Assembly: GCA_021413665.1 (NCBI GenBank)
Contig: JAIOPW010000141.1
Location: forward strand, 1-6,140
DNA length: 6,140 nt
Direction of reading: 5' to 3'
From: Rhodocyclales bacterium
GTDB lineage: Bacteria; Pseudomonadota; Gammaproteobacteria; Burkholderiales; Rhodocyclaceae
The position numbers and the translations under genes were made by a program. Shown here one piece after another: positions 1-5,109 of this stretch (the first letter of the stretch is position 1; the number at the start of each line of letters is the position of its first letter). Below the pieces are notes generated by a model. It saw nothing but the letters and a program-made list of their open reading frames with translations, had not been told where the DNA came from and did no database searches.

Positions 1-1
1 G

Positions 2-628
2 CGCGCGGCGCGCGACATCGTCGGTGACAACGGCCTGGCCATCGCCAGCGACATCAGCGAGGGCCAACTCGCCTGCTGCCCCGACCTGGTGCGGGTGGCC
101 GCCGACGGCGAGGCTCTGCCCTTTGGTGACGGCGCTTTCGACCGTGTTTTGTGCGGGCTCGGGCTCATGTTCTTTCCCGACGAGCAGGCCGCCTTGCGCG
201 AAGTCCGCCGCGTGTTGCGCCCCGACGGACTGCTGGCACTTTCCGTGTGGGGATGCGCCGAAGAAGTCCCCCTGGTCGAGACCGCGCTTGCCTGCATGCG
301 CCGCATGCTGCCACCGCCCAAGGCGGCGCGGCCGTCGATTTTTCGCTTCGGCGATCCGGACGGGTTGAGTCGCCGTCTCGCCAGCGCCGACTTTCAGGCT
401 GTCGAGATCAAACCCGTTCGCCTTGCCAGCCACTTCGACGATGCCGCTGCCTACTGGCAAGGCTTTCTCGACCTCGCCGGCGGCGCGGCGGAAAGCCTGT
501 CGCGGCTGTCCCCTGACAAACAGCGCGATCTTGCCGCCGCCGTCGCCGACGAGCTGGCGCCCCATGCCGTGGAAGGCGGCTACCGGCTGACCAGCGCCGT
601 TCTGGTCGCCACCGCCAGGCCGGTATAA
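2..628 (+). CDS. Class I SAM-dependent methyltransferase (Methyltransf_11/UbiE-like), 5' end outside the window
   Basis: The reading frame is open from base 2 to the TAA at 626-628, giving 208 visible residues; the true start lies upstream, so an internal GTG at 89 is not the start. Numbering from base 2, SDIS near residue 17 fits the end of strand beta-2, where an acidic residue binds the SAM ribose. The stretch ALPFGDGAFDRVLCG, with Asp47, is the usual post-II 'LPF.D.sFD' signature, and RRVLRPDGLLALSVWG (about 69-84) is the 'LkPGG' motif III block. The glycine-rich motif I (GxGxG) must lie left of the window. The C-terminal half (from about residue 100) has no signature I recognise and probably forms the substrate cap, so the substrate (quinone, lipid or small molecule) cannot be called. 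Methyltransferase fold is near certain; the specific role is unknown. The stop codon lies inside a TATAAT hexamer that may serve the next gene. Confidence 0.88.
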   Translation, partial: RAARDIVGDNGLAIASDISEGQLACCPDLVRVAADGEALPFGDGAFDRVLCGLGLMFFPDEQAALREVRRVLRPDGLLALSVWGCAEEVPLVETALACMRRMLPPPKAARPSIFRFGDPDGLSRRLASADFQAVEIKPVRLASHFDDAAAYWQGFLDLAGGAAESLSRLSPDKQRDLAAAVADELAPHAVEGGYRLTSAVLVATARPV

Positions 629-629
629 T
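624..629 (+). promoter_or_regulatory. Possible sigma70 -10 box (TATAAT) upstream of the RNB nuclease gene
   Basis: A perfect TATAAT overlaps the methyltransferase stop codon and lies 48 bases before the RNB start. A start of transcription near 636 would leave a leader of about 40 bases. No good -35 box is seen about 17 bases upstream (TTCTGG near 600-605 is the nearest, a poor match). The leader contains a small GC hairpin, GCCC at 653-656 pairing with GGGC at 662-665, just before the start codon, and no clear Shine-Dalgarno sequence. The call rests on the -10 match and position only. Confidence 0.4.
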
Positions 630-676
630 CCGCCCCCTCGCTTCCCGCTCAGGCCCCCTTCGGGCTGCTTCCCTCC

Positions 677-2626
677 ATGAATGTCCTGTTTGAAGAGGAC
701 GGCGCCTTCCGTGCCGGCAGCGTGCTTGCCGACAGCGTGACCTCGCTGCAGATCGAGCTTGCCTCGGGCAAGCGTTCCAAGGTGAAAGCCGCCAATGTGC
801 TGCTGCGCTTTACCGCGCCATCGCCCGGCGAGTTGCTGGAGCGTGCGGAAGCCGAAGCGGAAGGCATCGACATCGATTTTCTGTGGGAAGTCTGCGGCGA
901 GCCCGAGTTCGGCTTCGAGGAACTCGCCGCCGAATACCACGGCGCCAAACCCGACCCGGTGCAATCGGCCGCCGTCCTGCTGCGCCTCCACTCGGCGCCG
1001 ATCTACTTTCACCGCAAGGGCCGCGGCCGCTTCCGCAAGGCGCCGCCGGAAATCCTCCAGGCCGCGCTGGCCGGCCTCGAAAAGAAGCGCCAGCAGGCCG
1101 CCGCCATCGAGCGCATGGTCGGGGAACTCAAGGCCGGTAACCTGCCCGCAGAGTTCACCCCCATCCTGCCGCAACTGATCTACAAGCCCGACCGGAATCG
1201 CGGCGAGACCAAGGCGCTGGAAGCCGCCTGCGGCGAGACCGGAAAATCGGCGGCTCGCCTGCTCTTCGATTGCGGCGCACTGCCCTCAACCCACGACTAC
1301 CACCTCGGCCGCTTTCTGTTCGAGTTCTTCCCGGATGGCAAGGGCGGCACCGGCTTCCCGGACTTTGCCGCGCCGGTCGAACCCCTTGATCTGCCTTTGG
1401 CCGAAGCCGCGGCGTTCAGTGTCGATGACGCACATACGACGGAAATCGACGATGCCTTCTCGGTCACGTCCAAGCCCGGCGGCGGCTGGCAAATCGGCAT
1501 CCATATCGCTGCGCCGGGCCTTGGCTTCGGCCCCGATTCCGACCTGGGTCGCATCACCCGGGAACGCCTGTCCACGGTCTATATGCCCGGACGCAAGATC
1601 ACCATGCTGCCGGAAGACGTGGTCGAGCATTTCACCCTTGCCGCCGGACACACCGTCCCCGCCATCTCGCTCTATCTCGATGTCGCTCCGGACCTGCGCC
1701 TGCTCGGCCACGAAACACGCATGGAACGTGTGCCCATAGTCGCCAACCTGCGCCACCACGACATCGAGCCGGTGTTCAACGCCATGACCCTGGCCGAGGG
1801 TCTGGGCGATTTCCCCTATCGCGACGAACTCAAGCTGCTCTGGGAATTTGCCCAGGTACTCGAAGCCGGGCGCGGCAAACCCTCCGACAACGGCACGCGC
1901 AAGGATTACAACTTCATCGTGGACTGGACTGCCGACAGCGGCATCGCGGCGGAACCGGGCAAGGGCTTCGTCGCCATCGGCGAGCGCGAGCGCGGCAGTC
2001 CGCTCGACACGCTGGTGGCGGAACTCATGATCGTTGCCAACGCCACCTGGGGCGCGATGCTGCGCGACGCCTGCATCCCCGCGCTGTACCGCGTGCAGAC
2101 GGCGGGCAAGGTTCGCATGAGCACGGTCGCGGCGGCGCACGAAGGCCTCGGCGTCGAATGCTATGCATGGTCGTCCTCGCCGCTGCGGCGCTATTGCGAC
2201 CTGATCAACCAGTGGCAGATGATCGCGCTGCTGCGGAATGAGCCGCCACCCTTCCCGCCGAAGTCGGCGGACCTGCTCGCCGCGATGCGCGACTTCGAGC
2301 TGACTTACGCCGCCTATGCCGAATTCCAGCGCGGCATGGAGCGCTACTGGTGCCTGCGCTGGCTGCTTCAGGAACACGCCGGCGGTGCCTTCGGGCATGT
2401 CCTGCGCGAAGCCCTGGTGCGACTGGAAACCATCCCGCTGGTGTTGCGCGTACCGTCGCTGCCGGAGCTGCCACGCGGGACGCGTGTGCGGCTTGACATC
2501 GACGGCATCGACCTGCTGGAAGCCGAGTTGCGCCCGCGCTACCTTGAGCTGGCGCCTGAATTGGCATCCAATAAGGGCTCTGATGGCGCCTTCGCCGACG
2601 ACGAGGGCGAGGACCCCGCAGAGTAA
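677..2626 (+). CDS. RNB-domain exoribonuclease (RNase II/RNase R superfamily)
   Basis: A 649-residue protein predicted to degrade single-stranded RNA 3' to 5' in the cytoplasm with Mg2+. The catalytic RNB block starts near residue 240. SVDDAHTTEIDDAF (248-261) aligns with the acidic active-site cluster of E. coli RNase II, giving Asp250, Glu256, Asp258 and Asp259 for D201, D207, D209 and D210. SPLRRYCDLINQWQ (501-514) is the conserved SPxRRYxDLxxxxQ motif that closes the RNB domain. The N-terminal 60 residues look like a small beta-barrel RNA-binding module, not the paired cold-shock domains of RNase II, and residues 60-230 look mostly helical. A degenerate S1/OB-like segment (about 575-625) and an acidic tail follow. 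This resembles the shorter RNB proteins often annotated in betaproteobacteria as 'RNB domain-containing ribonuclease', so I do not assign rnb or rnr. ATG 677 is the first ATG in frame after the preceding stop at 628. The next gene starts 13 bases after its stop. Confidence 0.93.
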   Translation: MNVLFEEDGAFRAGSVLADSVTSLQIELASGKRSKVKAANVLLRFTAPSPGELLERAEAEAEGIDIDFLWEVCGEPEFGFEELAAEYHGAKPDPVQSAAVLLRLHSAPIYFHRKGRGRFRKAPPEILQAALAGLEKKRQQAAAIERMVGELKAGNLPAEFTPILPQLIYKPDRNRGETKALEAACGETGKSAARLLFDCGALPSTHDYHLGRFLFEFFPDGKGGTGFPDFAAPVEPLDLPLAEAAAFSVDDAHTTEIDDAFSVTSKPGGGWQIGIHIAAPGLGFGPDSDLGRITRERLSTVYMPGRKITMLPEDVVEHFTLAAGHTVPAISLYLDVAPDLRLLGHETRMERVPIVANLRHHDIEPVFNAMTLAEGLGDFPYRDELKLLWEFAQVLEAGRGKPSDNGTRKDYNFIVDWTADSGIAAEPGKGFVAIGERERGSPLDTLVAELMIVANATWGAMLRDACIPALYRVQTAGKVRMSTVAAAHEGLGVECYAWSSSPLRRYCDLINQWQMIALLRNEPPPFPPKSADLLAAMRDFELTYAAYAEFQRGMERYWCLRWLLQEHAGGAFGHVLREALVRLETIPLVLRVPSLPELPRGTRVRLDIDGIDLLEAELRPRYLELAPELASNKGSDGAFADDEGEDPAE

Positions 2627-2629
2627 AAT
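2624..2629 (+). promoter_or_regulatory. Possible -10-like hexamer (TAAAAT) at the nuclease stop codon
   Basis: TAAAAT (5 of 6 matches to TATAAT) overlaps the TAA stop of the RNB gene and ends 10 bases before the ATG of the TonB-like gene. It would start transcription almost at the start codon, giving a nearly leaderless message. No -35 box is visible at the expected distance (near 2601-2606), and a hexamer containing a TAA stop will arise often by chance. Low confidence. Confidence 0.18.
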
Positions 2630-2639
2630 CGGCGAGCTT

Positions 2640-3569
2640 ATGCCCAAGCCGCCCAGCCCGTCGCGCTTCCCCTGGCCTGCGCTGCCGCCCATGCCGCTGC
2701 CGGCCTTCCTCGCCGCAATGGATGCGCCGCGCCGCAACCTTACGCTGGCGCTGGGTGCGTCGCTGCTGCTGCACGCGACACTGCTCGCCGTTCGCTTCAC
2801 GCCGCCGGACTTCATCGACAAGGCGCGCGAACGGGCGATGGACGTCATCCTGGTCAACAGCAAGAGCAAGAGCCGGCCCGACAAGGCGCAGGCCAAGGCC
2901 CAGACCAATCTCGACGGTGGCGGCAACACCGAGGAAGATCGCCGCGCCAAGACCCCCCTGCCGCCCTCGCCCAACACACGGGAAGGCGCCGACCTGCTCG
3001 AAGCTCAGAGGCGCGTCGCCGAACTCGAAGCGCAGCAGCAACAGATGATGACCCGCATGACGGGCGAGAAGGCCGTCAGCCCGGACAAGACCCAGAACAA
3101 CCCGACTCCGGCGCCGGCGGCAACCCGCTCGGGTGTCGATCTTGCCAGCAGCGCGCTGGCCATCGCCCGCATCGAGGGCCAGATCTCGCGCCAGATGGAT
3201 GAATACAACCAGCGGCCGCGCAAGAAGTTCATCGGCGCCCGGGTCGAGGAATATCGTTTCGCGCAGTACGTCGAGGACTGGCGGCAGAAGATCGAACGCA
3301 TCGGCAACCTCAACTATCCGGATGCCGCGAAAGGTCGCCTGTATGGCAGTCTGGTGATCACCGTGATCATCAAGGCCAATGGCGACCTGGATCGCGTCGA
3401 GGTAAACCGGTCCTCGGGCCAGCGCCTGCTGGATGATGCCGCGCGCCGCATCGTGCAAATGGCCGCCCCTTACGCTGCGTTCCCGGACGCGATCCGGCGC
3501 GATACCGACGTGCTCGAAATCACCCGCACCTGGACATTTACCAATGCGGATCGGCTGCGCTCGGATTGA
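2640..3569 (+). CDS. TonB-family energy transducer (single-pass inner-membrane protein with TonB C-terminal domain)
   Basis: A 309-residue protein predicted to sit in the inner membrane and span the periplasm. Its architecture is a cytoplasmic N-terminus rich in Pro and Arg (1-32), one membrane helix (about 33-53), a long charged linker and a TonB_C domain (about 210-303). The helix contains SLLLH (Ser41, His45), matching the SxxxH motif of TonB and TolA that couples to ExbB/ExbD or TolQ/TolR. The linker has a likely coiled coil (about 115-142, EAQRRVAELEAQQQQ) and a Lys/Ala-rich stretch, with few of the Pro-Glu/Pro-Lys repeats of E. coli TonB. The C-terminal domain carries LYGSLVITVIIKANGDLDRV and the following SSG...LDDAA pattern typical of TonB_C. 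ATG 2640 lies 13 bases after the nuclease stop with a weak GGCGAG just upstream; ATG 2691 or 2718 would also keep the helix and remain possible starts. No exbB or exbD is in the window, so its receptor partner is unknown. Confidence 0.88.
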   Translation: MPKPPSPSRFPWPALPPMPLPAFLAAMDAPRRNLTLALGASLLLHATLLAVRFTPPDFIDKARERAMDVILVNSKSKSRPDKAQAKAQTNLDGGGNTEEDRRAKTPLPPSPNTREGADLLEAQRRVAELEAQQQQMMTRMTGEKAVSPDKTQNNPTPAPAATRSGVDLASSALAIARIEGQISRQMDEYNQRPRKKFIGARVEEYRFAQYVEDWRQKIERIGNLNYPDAAKGRLYGSLVITVIIKANGDLDRVEVNRSSGQRLLDDAARRIVQMAAPYAAFPDAIRRDTDVLEITRTWTFTNADRLRSD

Positions 3570-3576
3570 GTACCGG

Positions 3577-3602
3577 CCATGACTGACCGTTACGCCGTTT
3601 TT
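3577..3602 (+). repeat. Upstream copy of a 26-base perfect direct repeat (aroE start)
   Basis: These 26 bases are identical to 3712-3737, an offset of 135 bases. They cover CC, the ATG and the first eight codons of aroE (minus the last base of repeat context). Outside the repeat the two copies differ at once (G versus C on the left, A versus G on the right). This copy lies 7 bases after the TonB-like stop codon, the spacing expected for an original tonB-aroE junction. Confidence 0.95.
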
Positions 3603-3623
3603 AGCTCCGGCCGCTGCGCTTAA
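3579..3623 (+). pseudogene. Truncated duplicate of the aroE start (14 codons)
   Basis: Translation from ATG 3579 gives MTDRYAVF, identical to the first eight residues of AroE, then SSGRCA and a TAA stop at 3621-3623. It is a fragment of an aroE 5' end interrupted by unrelated sequence, not a functional protein. It lies 9 bases after the TonB-like stop, so ribosomes ending there could enter it. The offset to the real aroE start is 135 bases, a multiple of three, but the TAA prevents an extended AroE. Whether this or the downstream copy is the original aroE start is inferred from spacing and needs comparison with relatives. Confidence 0.8.
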
Positions 3624-3650
3624 CATTCGCCATGCTCATGTTAGCCTGCA
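3615..3650. repeat. Imperfect inverted repeat / hairpin in the insert
   Basis: TGC-GC-(T)-TAACAT at 3615-3626 pairs with ATGTTA-GC-(CT)-GCA at 3638-3650. This gives 11 base pairs with one bulged T and a two-base internal loop, around an 11-base loop (3627-3637). No T-run follows, so it is not an intrinsic terminator. The outer heptamers read on the minus strand are GGCTAAC and GTTAAGC, superficially like integron core sites, but the whole structure is only about 30 bases. Role unknown; in RNA it would lie between the tonB-like gene and aroE. Confidence 0.45.
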
Positions 3651-3721
3651 CTGAAAACGACTCACTCTCGTGGCCGACTCCTCGCGGCCAGGCCTTCGCT
3701 GTGCACTTGCCCCATGACTGA
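3632..3721 (+). other. Possible 29-codon leader ORF overlapping the aroE start
   Basis: ATG 3632 opens a frame of 29 codons ending in TGA at 3719-3721, five bases past the start of the aroE ATG at 3714. It begins 8 bases after the TAA of the truncated aroE copy. Its start has no Shine-Dalgarno sequence, and the peptide (starting MLMLACTEND) resembles nothing I know. Its only interest is geometry: it could pass ribosomes from the upstream frame to aroE by reinitiation. It may equally be chance. Confidence 0.15.
3671..3690. repeat. Perfect 6-base-pair inverted repeat in the insert
   Basis: TGGCCG (3671-3676) is the exact reverse complement of CGGCCA (3685-3690), separated by the eight bases ACTCCTCG. 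The stem is all GC except one pair and would form readily in RNA. It ends 23 bases before the aroE ATG. No U-tract follows. A six-base stem in GC-rich DNA can be chance, so a regulatory role is not claimed. Confidence 0.3.
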
Positions 3722-3737
3722 CCGTTACGCCGTTTTT
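3712..3737 (+). repeat. Downstream copy of the 26-base direct repeat (start of intact aroE)
   Basis: This copy is identical to 3577-3602 and runs into the full aroE frame. The A-to-G difference immediately after the repeat (3603 versus 3738) changes the ninth codon from AGC (Ser, upstream copy) to GGC (Gly). Gly is the residue expected in the GNPIxHSKSP motif, so this copy is the functional start. Confidence 0.95.
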
Positions 3738-4550
3738 GGCAACCCGATCGGGCACAGCAAGTCGCCTCGCATCCACGCCCTGTTCGCTGCGCAGACCGGG
3801 CAGGACATCAGCTATCAGGCGATTCTTGCAGACAAGCACGGCTTCGCCGCGGCGGTCGACACCTTCATCGCCGCAAGTACCGGCCTGGCCAGGGGCGCCA
3901 ATGTCACCGTGCCATTCAAAGAAGAGGCATTTCGCCTCGCCGTACAGCGCACGTCCCGCGCCGAAGCGGCCGGGGCGGTGAATACCCTGAGCTTCGAGGC
4001 GGGCCGGATTATCGGCGACAACACCGATGGCGCCGGGCTGGTCCGCGACCTGAAGCACAACCTCGGCTGCGACCCTGCGGGGCGCCGCATCCTGCTGCTG
4101 GGCGCGGGAGGCGCGGCGCGCGGCGTGATCCTGCCGCTGCTGCTGGAAGGCCCCGCCAAACTGATGATCGCCAATCGCACCGAAGAAACGGCGGCCCGCC
4201 TGGCCCTGGAATTCGCCCGGCTGCCGGGCTGCGCGGTCGGCGTCAAACCGGAAGGTGCGGGCTTCCCGCAACTGGCCGGATGCGCCTTTGACCTGGTCAT
4301 CAACGCCACCTCGGCGGGACTCTCCGGTGCGGCGCTGCCGCTTCCTGCGGGAACTTATGCCCCTCGCTGCGTCGCCTACGAGATGCTGTATGGCCGAGAA
4401 ACCGCCTTCATGACGCACGCACGCGCAGCCGGCGCCCGCGTTGCCGACGGCATGGGCATGCTGGTCGAGCAGGCGGCCGAGGCCTTCTTCGTCTGGCGCG
4501 GCATTCGCCCGCATACGGCGCCGGTGCTGGCTGCGCTGAAAGAAAAATGA
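3714..4550 (+). CDS. aroE: Shikimate dehydrogenase (NADP+)
   Basis: A 278-residue cytoplasmic enzyme that reduces 3-dehydroshikimate to shikimate with NADPH, the fourth step of the chorismate pathway; length is normal for AroE. Substrate-binding residues are all present: GNPIGHSKSP at 9-18 (Ser15 and Ser17), NVTVPFKE with the catalytic Lys69, Asn90 in AVNTL, and the catalytic Asp105 in GDNTDGAG. The NADP site has GAGGAARG (130-137) and NRT (154-156), with Arg155 contacting the 2'-phosphate. INATSAGL follows, and Gln253 lies in the C-terminal LVEQAAEAFFVWRG. ATG 3714 is chosen because the N-terminal motif needs it. It has no clear Shine-Dalgarno sequence, and its first codons are duplicated 135 bases upstream, so its translation may depend on ribosomes arriving from upstream. 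Its TGA overlaps the mtgA ATG (ATGA), indicating translational coupling. All catalytic residues are intact, so the enzyme should be active if translated. Confidence 0.96.
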   Translation: MTDRYAVFGNPIGHSKSPRIHALFAAQTGQDISYQAILADKHGFAAAVDTFIAASTGLARGANVTVPFKEEAFRLAVQRTSRAEAAGAVNTLSFEAGRIIGDNTDGAGLVRDLKHNLGCDPAGRRILLLGAGGAARGVILPLLLEGPAKLMIANRTEETAARLALEFARLPGCAVGVKPEGAGFPQLAGCAFDLVINATSAGLSGAALPLPAGTYAPRCVAYEMLYGRETAFMTHARAAGARVADGMGMLVEQAAEAFFVWRGIRPHTAPVLAALKEK

Positions 4551-5089
4551 GGCCCGCGCCGCGCTGGCTGAAGCTCGGGCTCTCGGCGGTTCTTGGACTG
4601 CTGCTGCTTTGGCAGGGCTGGTACCTCGGCTGGGTACTGTGGTGGAAATGGGCCAATCCGGGCACGACCAGTTTCCAGAGCCAGCGCCTGGACGAAGCGC
4701 GGCTGAAGAACCCCAAGGCCGAACTCAAGCGCCAATGGGTCACTTACGAGAAAATTTCAGTGCATCTGAAACGCGCCGTAGTCGCGGCCGAGGACGACAA
4801 GTTCGTCGATCATGAGGGCTTCGACTGGGAAGGCATCCAGAAGGCCATCGAGAAGAACCAGAAGAAGGGCAAGGTGGTGGCCGGCGGCTCGACCATTTCC
4901 CAGCAACTGGCCAAGAACCTGCTGCTGTCGCCGACCAAGTCGGTGTTGCGCAAGGCGGAAGAGGCCATCATCACGGTATGGATCGAGCTGCTCTGGGACA
5001 AGCGACGCATCCTCGAGGTGTATCTGAACGTCGTCGAAGGCCGCACCCAACTGATTCTGGGTCGCATGGGCGGCGCGGAAGTGCCTTAG
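4547..5089 (+). CDS. mtgA: Monofunctional peptidoglycan glycosyltransferase, apparently with an internal in-frame deletion
   Basis: MtgA (GT51 family) polymerises lipid II into glycan strands at the periplasmic face of the inner membrane. Seen here: an N-terminal membrane anchor (about 8-35), motif I EDDKFVDHEGFDW (82-94, catalytic Glu82), motif II GGSTISQQLAKN (113-124), motif III RKAEE (135-139, second Glu139) and motif IV KRRILEVYLNVVE (152-164). At that point the family normally continues with a W/F-G-x-G-V-F-G motif V and a helical segment. Here GRTQLILGRMGGAEVP follows directly and the gene stops at 180 residues, against about 230-240 for the family. That tail resembles the usual MtgA C-terminus, so about 50 residues (about 150 bases) seem to be missing inside the gene with the frame preserved. 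Neither other frame holds the missing motif. Catalytic glutamates remain, but loss of motif V and its helices probably destroys or alters activity; it may be a pseudogene or an assembly error. It overlaps aroE by 4 bases. Confidence 0.88.
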   Translation: MRPAPRWLKLGLSAVLGLLLLWQGWYLGWVLWWKWANPGTTSFQSQRLDEARLKNPKAELKRQWVTYEKISVHLKRAVVAAEDDKFVDHEGFDWEGIQKAIEKNQKKGKVVAGGSTISQQLAKNLLLSPTKSVLRKAEEAIITVWIELLWDKRRILEVYLNVVEGRTQLILGRMGGAEVP

Positions 5090-5094
5090 GCGAA

Positions 5095-5100
5095 TACAAT
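5095..5100 (+). promoter_or_regulatory. Possible -10-like hexamer (TACAAT) upstream of the CorA-family gene
   Basis: TACAAT matches the -10 consensus at 5 of 6 positions, in the 20-base gap between the mtgA stop and the transporter ATG. Transcription would start around 5107, at or just before the ATG at 5110, giving a leaderless or nearly leaderless message. No -35 element is visible (the expected region near 5072-5077 is GC-rich). Supporting context: the transporter is functionally unrelated to mtgA. Weak evidence overall. Confidence 0.25.
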
Positions 5101-5109
5101 ACGGCGAAC

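Larger units (their letters stand above)
3603..3711. other. 109-base structured insert between the two aroE-start copies
   Basis: This stretch separates the two copies of the 26-base repeat and resembles nothing else in the window. It holds two inverted repeats (3615-3650 and 3671-3690) and no transposase gene. It is slightly less GC-rich than its surroundings in its left half. A perfect direct repeat flanking a short palindromic segment is what a small non-autonomous element with a target-site duplication would leave. However, 26 bases is long for a usual transposase duplication, and I see no terminal inverted repeats at the exact ends. A local duplication or template-switch event with filler sequence explains it equally well. 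Confidence 0.5.

Noticed and set aside
89..628. GTG at 89 as the methyltransferase start
   Set aside because: The frame is open to the left edge and the residues before 89 (SDIS...) fit the SAM-binding core, so the gene begins outside the window.
1286..2977. 563-codon open frame on the minus strand across the RNB gene and the start of the TonB-like gene
   Set aside because: It is antisense to genes with clear domain motifs, and its translation is Arg/Ala/Gly-rich low-complexity typical of a GC-rich shadow frame.
2205..3626. 473-codon open frame on the minus strand
   Set aside because: Antisense to the TonB-like gene and the nuclease end, with Arg-rich composition and no recognisable domain; it starts inside the insert only because the plus-strand junction happens to supply a start codon.
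3615..3650. Integron attC site
   Set aside because: Core-like heptamers are present on the minus strand, but the total is about 30 bases against roughly 57 or more for attC, one heptamer has a mismatch, and no integrase or cassette is nearby.
3671..3690. Intrinsic terminator between the TonB-like gene and aroE
   Set aside because: The stem is only six base pairs and no T-run follows.
3636..4514. 292-codon open frame on the minus strand
   Set aside because: Exactly antisense to aroE, which has all its catalytic motifs; the frame is a codon-bias shadow.
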